This document shows, piece after piece, positions 6,072 to 13,554 of a stretch of 14,058 nt of DNA. How positions within the stretch are numbered: the first letter of the stretch is position 1; each line of letters opens with the position of its first letter. The DNA is from Candidatus Aminicenantota bacterium (GTDB lineage: Bacteria > Acidobacteriota > Aminicenantia > S016-38): assembly GCA_027062035.1 (NCBI GenBank), contig JAMOUL010000065.1, forward strand, positions 1 through 14,058, written 5' to 3'. A program made the position numbers and the translations under genes. A model generated the notes under the pieces. That model was not told the origin of the DNA, made no database searches, and saw only the letters and a program-made list of their open reading frames with translations.

Positions 6072-9000
6072 TCCTTCCCCTTCCAACATCAAGAAGGCTT
6101 CTAAATTTACCCCCCTTTTTTCACCCCAATTTACTGGAAAAGATAAGGGTTGGCGCTAACGTCTATCTCATAGGTAGAGACTTCAGCGGCGCTGGAGATA
6201 TAAACCTTCAGAGGAAAGCTCTGTCTGCCTGCATTTCAAAGGCCCTGGGAATCAGGGTGAAGAAGTTTTTCGAGCTTTCCAATAAAGGATTTTTTCTGGG
6301 CTATCCGTCCGCAGAGGCTAACTATAACATTGATGAACCCATCGGGGCCCCTGTTTTTTCAAGGGTAGGATGGTTCCCATTTCAGAGCAGGGAGCTGCTC
6401 TTTATCCTCAGGATGATGGAAGAGAGGGGAAGGAGAAAAATTTTTTCTATAGTTGGCCCGAAGGGTTCCGGAAAATCCTGGGTGATAAGAAGAGTCGTGG
6501 ATTTTTCCCCGGAAGGGATTCTGCTTGATGGAAGGTGGAAAAACCTGGAGAAGCTGGCAGAGCGCATTCTCAGGGAAAGAAGGTGGAGGGTAATAGGGAT
6601 GGAAAATTTCGGGGAAGGGACCAGTAAGGAAATATTCAGGGTTCTATCCCTTTCCCTGGAAGAAGCTGTTTTTCTCCTGGAAGGGGAATATGATGGAGGA
6701 TATTCCGTTGAGGTCAGACCTCCTGAGTTTTCACAATGGAAGAAAAACCTTGTATTTCTTGATGAAGAAGCCAGGGAAATAGCTCTGTCTATTTTGAGAG
6801 AAAACCCCTGCCCCGGAGTTTTTATAAAAGCCCTGGTCCAGGGTAAACAGAATGATAGAAAGGAAGAGATAAAGAAGGCTTTTCCTGAGACCGGTTCACA
6901 GGTCGTGGATGGGGAAACTCTTCTGGATTTCGGAGAATATGAACGAGTTATAGAGGTCACAGCCGATTCGAACGATGGGAGAACAAGGGTTCTTAGAGCT
7001 CAGGCGTTTCTATCCATGGGAAGGCGCAAGCAGGCAGAAGCGGTATTAAAGAGATGCAGAACAAAACTATGCAGGGCACTGGCAGCTTATCTTCAGGGGA
7101 AGGAGTTCCTTCCGAAACCCGATGATCCTCCGGAGGTTTTTCTATGGGCAGGTAAGGGAGCAGAAAAAAGAAGAGATCTTCTTATGGCAGAAGCCCTTTA
7201 CAGAAGAGGGTATACCCTGGCGCTTTCCAGATTTGATGCCCGCACAGCAGGGCTCATTGCCTCTGATCTCGGAGCATTATTCTTCAGGCAGGAAGATTTG
7301 GAGCAGGCTGAGAAGTTTTTCAGAAATTCCCTGTGGCTTCTATCTTCTTCAAGGAGCACAAAGGCCTATACGATTTCCTGCTATAACCTTGCAGAGGTCC
7401 TTTTCAGAAAAGGGGAATGGAACGAGGCAGAGCGCCTATACAGAATTAGTTACAGGGAGAGTCTGAAATCGCCATTTTCCCTTTCCCATGGGTATGACTG
7501 CTCTTCCCTTGGATATCTTCTTTTTTTAAAGGGGAATCCGGAGGAGGGTAAGAAACTGCTTTACACTGCACTTAAGATTTTCCTGGAAAAGGGGAGCCCT
7601 GAGGAACTTTCCGATATTGCCATGAAGATTTTTGAGTATTCCATCGATAGGGGAGAAGAACCGGAAGGGCTTCTTAACCTCAAACTTCTTCACCCTGCTG
7701 AGGTTTTCAGGAGGTTTTTTGCAGGGGAGAAAATGGAGGGAGAAGATCCCTGGACAGTATTTCTTAAGGGGTTAAAAAGCAGAAACAGAAAAATGATCCT
7801 GAAGGCAGCTACAGGGTTTTCCAGTAAGGGAAAGGAGGGGGAGGAGTTTTTTTGCTACTATATGCTCGGGAAGTTCAATCTGTGGAATAGAAGGGACGCA
7901 GGGAAGCTTAGAAGGGCGTTAAAATGGTATAGAAGGAGAGGTTGCTTCAGGGAGCGAGCTTTAGAGAACATCCTTAGTATCCGGAATTCAAAGTCAGAGA
8001 CTGAAATTAGAAGCATCGGAGAGGATGATGTATTTGAAGAACTTTTTGCCCTTTCAGTGGACAAGTTCGAAGGAAGGTTCAGGGGATTCTTCCTTCTGGA
8101 TGATGAGGGAAACATCCTTCTGAGAAAAGCCACTCCTTCCATACCCTGGTTTCTTGTTCGAAATTATCGCGAGCCTCACATATGCGATGATTCTTCCAGA
8201 TGCCATATCCAGGAACTGAAGGAAGAACTTTTTCTGAAGGGGATAAGATCCTATATGGTAGCCGGGAAAGAGATCGGCAGGGGAATACTGATAGGATTTG
8301 TAGGGGATCTTGTGGAAAACAGCTATTCCCATGTGGAACTTGAGGAAATGCAAAGGCTTTTAAGTCTTGCTACAGATAAGATAGAACTGAGGAGCAGATT
8401 TCATCTCTTTGTAGGTGGTTCGTGGGCCATGCGGAAAGTTTATTTTAAACTCAGAAAGGCTTCCTCTCACGGATATCCTGTGTTGATCGTGGGAGAGACT
8501 GGGACAGGAAAGGAGCTTGCAGCCAGATCCATCCATGAGCTGTGGGGGAGGGGAAATTTCGTTCCTGTTAATTGTGCAGCAATCCCTGAATCTTTGCTTG
8601 AGAGTGAACTTTTCGGTTATAAAGCCGGAGCGTTTACCGGCGCTTCAAGGGATAAAAGGGGGTTACTGGAGGAGGCAGATGGAGGTGTGCTTTTTCTGGA
8701 CGAGATAGGGGAGATTCCGCCTTCTCTTCAGGCAAAACTTCTCAGGGTTCTCCAGGAAAAGAAGATCAGGCGCCTCGGTGACACAGTTGAGAGACCGGTG
8801 GACTTCAAGCTCGTTTCAGCTTCCAACCGGGATCTCCCTGAAATGGTGGAGGAGGGCAAATTTCGTCGCGACCTTTATTACAGAATTTCCACATTCGTTG
8901 TGGAGATGCCACCTTTAAGGGAAAGGAAGGAGGATATTCTGCCTCTGGCAGAGTATTTTGCGGAGAGAATTTCTGGCACAAAGATTGAGATCTCCAGAGC

Positions 9001-9304
9001 GGCAAAGGATATATTGCTTAACCATTCCTGGCCCGGGAATGTGCGGGAGCTTGAGGGCGTAATAAGGGCAGCCCTTGCCATGATGGAAGAGGGAGAAACG
9101 CTTCTTCTCCCCCAGCATCTTCCTTCCTTTCTCAAGCCTGACATCAAAAGGTCATCACTGGAGGATGCCAGAAACCAGTGGGAGAGGGGTTATATACTGG
9201 CAGCCCTGGAGGCAAACTCATGGGAGATTTCGAAAACCGCCTCAGAACTTGGAATTTCAAGACAACATTTATACAATCTCATTAGAAAACACCGAATAAA
9301 ATGA
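6068..9304 (+). CDS. Composite sigma-54-dependent transcriptional activator
   Basis: This 1078-residue protein should drive RNA polymerase-sigma-54 open-complex formation with its AAA+ domain. In order: about 1-100, no recognised domain; a first P-loop, GPKGSGKS (130-137), in a STAND/AAA_16-like module; TPR-like repeats (about 288-505); a GAF-like domain (about 648-778) with H704, C706, C712 and H713; an AAA+ domain (about 780-1020) with Walker A GETGTGKE (809-816), GAFTGA (854-859), Walker B FLDE (D878, E879), arginine-finger segment FRRDLYYR (932-939) and WPGNVREL (988-995); and a Fis-type HTH (about 1041-1078). GAFTGA is intact, so it should contact sigma-54. There is no receiver domain, so control is probably by ligand or protein sensing. 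PknK-like and kinase-fused activators have a similar middle, but no kinase motifs are visible here. The GTG start overlaps the TPR gene stop and lacks a strong ribosome-binding site. Targets are unknown. Confidence 0.93.
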   Translation: MILPLPTSRRLLNLPPFFHPNLLEKIRVGANVYLIGRDFSGAGDINLQRKALSACISKALGIRVKKFFELSNKGFFLGYPSAEANYNIDEPIGAPVFSRVGWFPFQSRELLFILRMMEERGRRKIFSIVGPKGSGKSWVIRRVVDFSPEGILLDGRWKNLEKLAERILRERRWRVIGMENFGEGTSKEIFRVLSLSLEEAVFLLEGEYDGGYSVEVRPPEFSQWKKNLVFLDEEAREIALSILRENPCPGVFIKALVQGKQNDRKEEIKKAFPETGSQVVDGETLLDFGEYERVIEVTADSNDGRTRVLRAQAFLSMGRRKQAEAVLKRCRTKLCRALAAYLQGKEFLPKPDDPPEVFLWAGKGAEKRRDLLMAEALYRRGYTLALSRFDARTAGLIASDLGALFFRQEDLEQAEKFFRNSLWLLSSSRSTKAYTISCYNLAEVLFRKGEWNEAERLYRISYRESLKSPFSLSHGYDCSSLGYLLFLKGNPEEGKKLLYTALKIFLEKGSPEELSDIAMKIFEYSIDRGEEPEGLLNLKLLHPAEVFRRFFAGEKMEGEDPWTVFLKGLKSRNRKMILKAATGFSSKGKEGEEFFCYYMLGKFNLWNRRDAGKLRRALKWYRRRGCFRERALENILSIRNSKSETEIRSIGEDDVFEELFALSVDKFEGRFRGFFLLDDEGNILLRKATPSIPWFLVRNYREPHICDDSSRCHIQELKEELFLKGIRSYMVAGKEIGRGILIGFVGDLVENSYSHVELEEMQRLLSLATDKIELRSRFHLFVGGSWAMRKVYFKLRKASSHGYPVLIVGETGTGKELAARSIHELWGRGNFVPVNCAAIPESLLESELFGYKAGAFTGASRDKRGLLEEADGGVLFLDEIGEIPPSLQAKLLRVLQEKKIRRLGDTVERPVDFKLVSASNRDLPEMVEEGKFRRDLYYRISTFVVEMPPLRERKEDILPLAEYFAERISGTKIEISRAAKDILLNHSWPGNVRELEGVIRAALAMMEEGETLLLPQHLPSFLKPDIKRSSLEDARNQWERGYILAALEANSWEISKTASELGISRQHLYNLIRKHRIK

Positions 9305-10227
9305 AATATATAATAAAAAGGTTATTTTACGGAGTTATAACCCTGTGGGGCGCTGCTACACTGGTTTTTCTCCTGCTGAGGGTGGTTCCATCCGATCCTG
9401 TTGAATTGATTCTCGGGGAATCTGCAAGGCCTGCTCAAATAGAGGAATTGCGGAGGGATCTCGGGCTTGATAAACCCCTTCATGTACAATACATGGAGTT
9501 TTTAAAGGGAATTTCAAGGGGAGATCTCGGGAGGTCTTTGATTAGCGGAAGAAGGGTAAGTTCTATAATAATTGCCCATCTGACACCCACTGTTAACCTT
9601 GCTATCATTTCAATTCTTATGACCATTATTATTTCCTTTCCACTGGGAATTGGGGCATCGCTTAATAGAAAATTTGAACTTCCCGCTTCCTTCTTTTCCA
9701 CTGCGGGTCTGGCAATACCCAATTTCTGGCTGGGTCCTTTGCTGATCCTTCTTTTTTCCATTAAAATGAAGCTTTTGCCCGTCTCTGGCACGGGTTCAAT
9801 ATACCATTACATCCTTCCGGGAATAACCTTATCCACTGCTCTTTCCGCCTATCTTACAAGAATAGTAAAAAAGTCAGTTGAGGAGGAGAGACTCAAGGGT
9901 TATTATCTCGCCCTTGTTTCGCGGGGTTTTTCCGTAGGCTATATTTACAGGAAACATCTTCTTCCAAATGCCATGATTCCCATAATAACCATTCTGGGAC
10001 TTGAGAGTGGAGCCCTTCTTACAGGTGCTATAGTTACTGAGAAAGTTTTTTCCATTCCGGGAATAGGGAGTCTGCTTATAAAATCTGTGAGTCAGAGGGA
10101 TTATCCGGTAATTCAGGGAGTAGTTCTTTTTATCGCTGGGGTATATGTGCTGAGTAATCTTATGGTGGATCTTTCTTATCCCCTGATAGATCCAAGGGTA
10201 AGGGTGGGAGGTAAAGTTGGAGATTAG
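9301..10227 (+). CDS. Dpp/Opp-type ABC transporter permease (DppB-like)
   Basis: This is an inner-membrane permease of the peptide/nickel ABC importer family, 308 residues, normal for DppB/OppB. It begins with the family N-terminus, MKYIIKRLFYGVITLWG, with a first membrane helix at about 8-28. A periplasmic segment containing LRRDLGLDKPLHVQYMEFL follows, then about five more helices. The EAA loop that contacts the ATPase is near 201-223 (YYLALVSRGFSVGYIYRKHL). The end, LIDPRVR, is typical. The ATG overlaps the stop of the sigma-54 activator by four bases and has only a poor ribosome-binding site. It overlaps the next permease by 11 bases. No ATPase or binding-protein gene of this family is visible, so the substrate cannot be named. 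Confidence 0.93.
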   Translation: MKYIIKRLFYGVITLWGAATLVFLLLRVVPSDPVELILGESARPAQIEELRRDLGLDKPLHVQYMEFLKGISRGDLGRSLISGRRVSSIIIAHLTPTVNLAIISILMTIIISFPLGIGASLNRKFELPASFFSTAGLAIPNFWLGPLLILLFSIKMKLLPVSGTGSIYHYILPGITLSTALSAYLTRIVKKSVEEERLKGYYLALVSRGFSVGYIYRKHLLPNAMIPIITILGLESGALLTGAIVTEKVFSIPGIGSLLIKSVSQRDYPVIQGVVLFIAGVYVLSNLMVDLSYPLIDPRVRVGGKVGD

Positions 10228-11005
10228 GAAAACAGGTCTGATCCTTTTGCTTTTGCCCGTGATGCTTTCACTGCTATTTTTGTTTTTACCTTATAAATAT
10301 AGTTCAATAAATCTTGAAGAAAGATTACTTCCTCCTTCAATATCCCATCCCTTTGGCACTGATTCCCTGGGCAGGGACCTTGCCAAAAGAACTGCTATTG
10401 CCACATTTATTTCTGTATCCATAGCGATTATCGTGGTTCTGATTACCTCAAGCATGGGGACCCTCCTCGGGATGTTTTCGGGCTACACAGGTGGGTTTGT
10501 TGATGAGCTTGTTATGAGAACAGTGGACCTGCTCCTTGCTTTTCCAGGGTTTCTCCTTGCCCTTGCCATCGTTGCCCTGATGGGTGGCGGTTACTGGAAC
10601 CTTGTGTTTGCCCTATCTTTTACCGGCTGGACCTCCTATGCAAGGCTTGCAAGGGGAGAAGCCATAAAATTGAGGGAAGAGGATTTTGTTAAATCCACCA
10701 GGGTGCTTGGAGGCTCCCATTTATGGATCCTGAGACACCATCTGTTCCCCCATATCCTGCCACTAATAAGGATACAGGCTGTTCTTTCTGTGGCTGGCGT
10801 TATTCTGGCAGAGTCATCCCTGAGTTTTCTCGGATTGGGATTACAACCCCCAACCCCTTCTCTGGGTGGAATGATTGATGAAGGGAGGGCCTTCCTTTTT
10901 GAAGCACCATGGATAAGCGTTTTTCCGGGCTTATTTCTATTTTGCCTGATAATGGGTCTTCTGCTGACGGTGGAGAAAAAGAACTCTCAGTCTTTAATTT
11001 CGTAA
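10217..11005 (+). CDS. Dpp/Opp-type ABC transporter permease (DppC-like)
   Basis: This is the partner permease of the preceding gene, 262 residues, a little short for DppC/OppC (about 275-300). It has an N-terminal helix (about 7-24), the family sequence HPFGTDSLGRDLAKR, further helices, and an EAA loop near 156-182 (DFVKSTRVLGGSHLWILRHH). ESSLSFLGLGLQPPTPSLGG follows. The start is a TTG with GGAGGT at 10207-10212, inside the end of the upstream gene. The C-terminus is odd. After the last helix it reads MGLLLTVEKKNSQSLIS, where relatives normally carry a GDxLRDxLDPR-type tail, so the end may be diverged or frameshifted. A pair of fused-operon permeases implies an importer, but the substrate is unknown. 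Confidence 0.9.
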   Translation: MEIRKTGLILLLLPVMLSLLFLFLPYKYSSINLEERLLPPSISHPFGTDSLGRDLAKRTAIATFISVSIAIIVVLITSSMGTLLGMFSGYTGGFVDELVMRTVDLLLAFPGFLLALAIVALMGGGYWNLVFALSFTGWTSYARLARGEAIKLREEDFVKSTRVLGGSHLWILRHHLFPHILPLIRIQAVLSVAGVILAESSLSFLGLGLQPPTPSLGGMIDEGRAFLFEAPWISVFPGLFLFCLIMGLLLTVEKKNSQSLIS

Positions 11006-11025
11006 AAGAGTATTAGGAGGAAAAA

Positions 11026-12216
11026 ATGAAGAAGAAGCTGGTTATTGTAATAGGAATAATCATTGTATTGCTCGTAATTATTTTGAATGTAAAAAAGAGC
11101 GACCAGGGAGTTGAGGTTAGAACTCAGATAATAAAGAAGAAGGAACTTGTGGCAAAGGTCGAGGGAACAGGTGAGATTAAACCCAGAAAGAACGTGGAAA
11201 TTTCAGCAGATATATCCGGAAAAATAGTTAAAATAGCCATCAAGGAAGGTGACAGGGTAAGAAAAGGACAATTCCTTCTTCAGATAGACCCTGAGGGGTA
11301 TAAGGCTGACCTTGAGTCTGCCAGGGCTTCTCTGGAGGCAACCAGGGCTGAACTTATACAGGCAGAAGCAAATTATAAAATGAAGAAGGAAGCCTTTGAA
11401 AGGGCCAAGGAACTCTTTGCCAAGGGTGTAATCTCAAAGGAGGAATATTCCCAGGCAGAAGCAAATTTTAAAAGCGCCCTTTCAGCCCTTAAGGCTTTAA
11501 AATACAGAATAAAGCAGAATCAGGCAGCTGTAAGAAGCGCGGAGGAGAGGCTGAAGAAAACGATGATCACCGCCCCGGTAGATGGGGTTGTAACCAGCCT
11601 CAATGTGGAAGAGGGCGAGGTTGCCATTATCGGTACAATGAATAACCCGGGTACAGTACTTCTTACAGTTGCGGACCTTTCGGTTATGGAGGCAGAAGTA
11701 TGGGTTGACGAAACGGACATTGTCAGGGTTAAACCCGGAGAGAAGGCGGTTGTTACAGTGGATGCCCTGCCCGATGAAGAGTTTAAAGGAGTGGTTACGG
11801 AGGTGGGAAATTCCGCCCAATCCAGTTCCGGAATTGGCTCTTCCGAGCAGGCCAAGGAATACAAGGTGGTGGTTCTTATTGAGGGTGATGTAAGTCAGCT
11901 AAAGCCAGGACTTACTGCCACAGCCGAAATAGAAGTTGCAAGAAAGAAGGGAGTTCTTACAGTTCCCATTTCTTCAATTGTTGTGAGAAAGAGGGAGGGT
12001 AAGGAGAAGGAAGGAGTTTTTATAGTTAAAAACGGAACGGCCCATTTTGTCCCCATAAAGAAGGGTATAATGGGGGAGATGGAGATAGAAGTTAAGGAAG
12101 GTCTTAAGGAAGGGGATGAGGTGATAGTTGGCCCATTTAAGACTTTGAGGGTGCTTAAAGAAGGGCAGAGGATAAAGGTGAAGAGATCCCGAAAAGAGGG
12201 CGCCGGAGGGAAATAG
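11026..12216 (+). CDS. MacA/YknX-like periplasmic adaptor (HlyD family)
   Basis: This 396-residue membrane-fusion protein belongs to the adaptor subunits of MacAB/Ykn-type ABC exporters. It has an N-terminal membrane anchor (about 4-22). The first lipoyl half is at about 54-89 (GKIVKIAIKEGDRVRKGQ) and a long alpha-helical coiled-coil hairpin at about 90-178. The second lipoyl half begins ITAPVDGVV (181-189), and beta-barrel and membrane-proximal domains follow to the C-terminus. A ribosome-binding site AGGAGG (11015-11020) fixes the ATG. It starts 20 bases after the DppC-like gene, the largest gap since rpsP, so a new translational unit begins here. The stop shares one base with the ATPase start. 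The ATPase and Yip1 neighbours match yknX of the Bacillus yknWXYZ set. Confidence 0.93.
   Translation: MKKKLVIVIGIIIVLLVIILNVKKSDQGVEVRTQIIKKKELVAKVEGTGEIKPRKNVEISADISGKIVKIAIKEGDRVRKGQFLLQIDPEGYKADLESARASLEATRAELIQAEANYKMKKEAFERAKELFAKGVISKEEYSQAEANFKSALSALKALKYRIKQNQAAVRSAEERLKKTMITAPVDGVVTSLNVEEGEVAIIGTMNNPGTVLLTVADLSVMEAEVWVDETDIVRVKPGEKAVVTVDALPDEEFKGVVTEVGNSAQSSSGIGSSEQAKEYKVVVLIEGDVSQLKPGLTATAEIEVARKKGVLTVPISSIVVRKREGKEKEGVFIVKNGTAHFVPIKKGIMGEMEIEVKEGLKEGDEVIVGPFKTLRVLKEGQRIKVKRSRKEGAGGK
12205..12210 (+). promoter_or_regulatory. Ribosome-binding site fixing the GTG start of the ATPase gene
   Basis: GGAGGG ends five bases before the GTG at 12216. The GTG shares its G with the TAG stop of the adaptor gene. 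Without this site an ATG further downstream might be chosen, which would cut into the conserved N-terminus of the ATPase. Confidence 0.6.
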
Positions 12217-12884
12217 TGCTCATAAAAACGGATAATATCTGGAAAATATACAAAATGGGGAAGGTGGATGTTGAGGCTTTGAGAGGGGTCTCCATTGAGG
12301 TGGAAAGGGGTGAATATCTGGCAATCATGGGTCCCTCAGGTTCAGGGAAAAGCACCCTTATGAACATTCTCGGATGCCTGGATACCCCTACTTCAGGGAA
12401 ATATTTTCTTGAAGGGAAAGATGTGTCGTCCCTCTCAGATGATGAACTGGCGCTTATAAGGAACCAGAAAATTGGATTTGTTTTCCAGAGTTTCCACCTT
12501 CTTCCCAGAACTCCTGCCATTCATAATGTGGAATTGCCCCTTATTTATGCGGGAATAGGCAGGAGGGAAAGAAGAAAGCTTGCCGAAAGAGCCCTGGAAG
12601 TTGTTGGATTGAAGGACCGGATGCATCACAGGCCCAACGAACTTTCGGGTGGAGAACGTCAGAGGGTTGCCATTGCCAGGGCGATTGTAACGGACCCATC
12701 TATTCTTTTAGCCGACGAGCCCACAGGAAATCTTGATTCAAAGTCCGGAGAAGAGATAATGAAAATTTTTGAAGAGCTTCATTCCCATGGAAATACAATA
12801 ATAGTGGTTACACATGATCCGAACATTGCAGGAAGAACCGAAAGAATTATAAAATTAAAGGACGGGCAGGTGGTAAATGATTAA
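12216..12884 (+). CDS. MacB/LolD/YknY-type ABC transporter ATPase
   Basis: This cytoplasmic ATPase of 222 residues is the normal length for stand-alone members of the MacB/LolD family. It has Walker A GPSGSGKS (39-46), a Q-loop in FVFQSFHLLPR, the signature LSGGERQRVAIARA, Walker B ILLADEPTGNLDS and the H-loop VVTHD. The sequence CLDTPTSG after Walker A is characteristic of this family. Such ATPases normally power an FtsX-type permease (MacB, LolC/E, YknZ). No such permease is seen in this window. It shares one base with the upstream adaptor gene and overlaps the Yip1-like gene by eight bases. This is strong evidence that the three genes work as one set. Confidence 0.96.
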   Translation: MLIKTDNIWKIYKMGKVDVEALRGVSIEVERGEYLAIMGPSGSGKSTLMNILGCLDTPTSGKYFLEGKDVSSLSDDELALIRNQKIGFVFQSFHLLPRTPAIHNVELPLIYAGIGRRERRKLAERALEVVGLKDRMHHRPNELSGGERQRVAIARAIVTDPSILLADEPTGNLDSKSGEEIMKIFEELHSHGNTIIVVTHDPNIAGRTERIIKLKDGQVVND

Positions 12885-13554
12885 AAGAATTTATCTTACA
12901 ATATTTGATCCCTACAGGCTGGGAGAACAGTTAAGGGAAACAAAAAAGTGGGCGGATGTTGCACTGGTCGTTTTGTTGCTTACCATAGTTTTTTCTCTTC
13001 CCTATTCCCCCAGAGCATACCATGAGGCCATGGCACAGCTGGAGATACAGAAACCAGAGGTTGTGAAGCAACTTAAGGACAGTGGAAAGTGGGATAAAAT
13101 AGCCAATCTGCCCGATCAGACTGTTATGATAAGGGCCTCCATAGGAATAATAATCCCCTTCGTATTTTCCATCTTCTTTACTGCCCTTCTTCTCCTTGTG
13201 GGAATAAGGATTTTTACCCCTGAGGGCGATTATGCTTTAATGCTTGCCAGCTGGTCGCACGTTACCCTTATCAATTATTCCCTTGCTGCCCTTGTAAAGG
13301 GGATAATTATATGGGCCAAGGGAACAACCGTTGGAGTGACCACCTCCCTTCTTCTGCTTACGAACCTTTCTCCTTTCTCGAAAATGGGAAAATTCCTCTC
13401 CGCCTTTGACCTGTTCGATCTGTGGGCAGCAATTGCATGCGGGCTTATCATTTCCGGGGCTCTCTCCATCGAGAGAAAAAAGGCCCTTTACGTTTCCCTG
13501 GGAGTCTGGCTTATTAAAGCCCTGATTCTTGGTGGCCTGGGGCTTCTTTTCTAA
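12877..13554 (+). CDS. Yip1-family membrane protein (YknW-like)
   Basis: This 225-residue membrane protein has about five hydrophobic segments (near 26-45, 86-110, 120-150, 180-197 and 205-225). Its N-terminus, MIKRIYLTIFDPYRLGEQL, looks like the Yip1 family start. The C-terminal FDLFDLWAAIACGLIISGAL followed by ERKKALYVSLGVWLIKALIL also fits that family. In Bacillus, YknW (a Yip1-family protein of similar size) assists the YknXYZ exporter that protects against the SdpC toxin. The adaptor and ATPase immediately upstream make the same role likely here, with coupled translation through an eight-base overlap and AGGTGG (12868-12873). It is not a permease by homology. The last 318 bases are overlapped on the - strand by the open frame of the ComEC-like gene; the family fit to the last residue argues that this gene is the real one there. 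Confidence 0.85.
   Translation: MIKRIYLTIFDPYRLGEQLRETKKWADVALVVLLLTIVFSLPYSPRAYHEAMAQLEIQKPEVVKQLKDSGKWDKIANLPDQTVMIRASIGIIIPFVFSIFFTALLLLVGIRIFTPEGDYALMLASWSHVTLINYSLAALVKGIIIWAKGTTVGVTTSLLLLTNLSPFSKMGKFLSAFDLFDLWAAIACGLIISGALSIERKKALYVSLGVWLIKALILGGLGLLF

Noticed and set aside
6068..6370. Serine/threonine kinase domain at the start of the sigma-54 activator.
   Set aside because: Related architectures have one, but there is no visible glycine loop, HRD or DFG motif in the first 100 residues, so a kinase cannot be called.
6382..6960. - strand frame of 192 codons opposite the N-terminal P-loop part of the sigma-54 activator.
   Set aside because: Ser-rich antisense translation with no motif, no ribosome-binding site noticed, and a real gene on the other strand.
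8974..8988. Sigma-54-like promoter (TGGCACA, four bases, TTGA) about 310 bases before the DppB-like start.
   Set aside because: The -12 element lacks the essential C of TTGC, and it lies inside the AAA+ coding region. One near-match in 14 kb is expected by chance.
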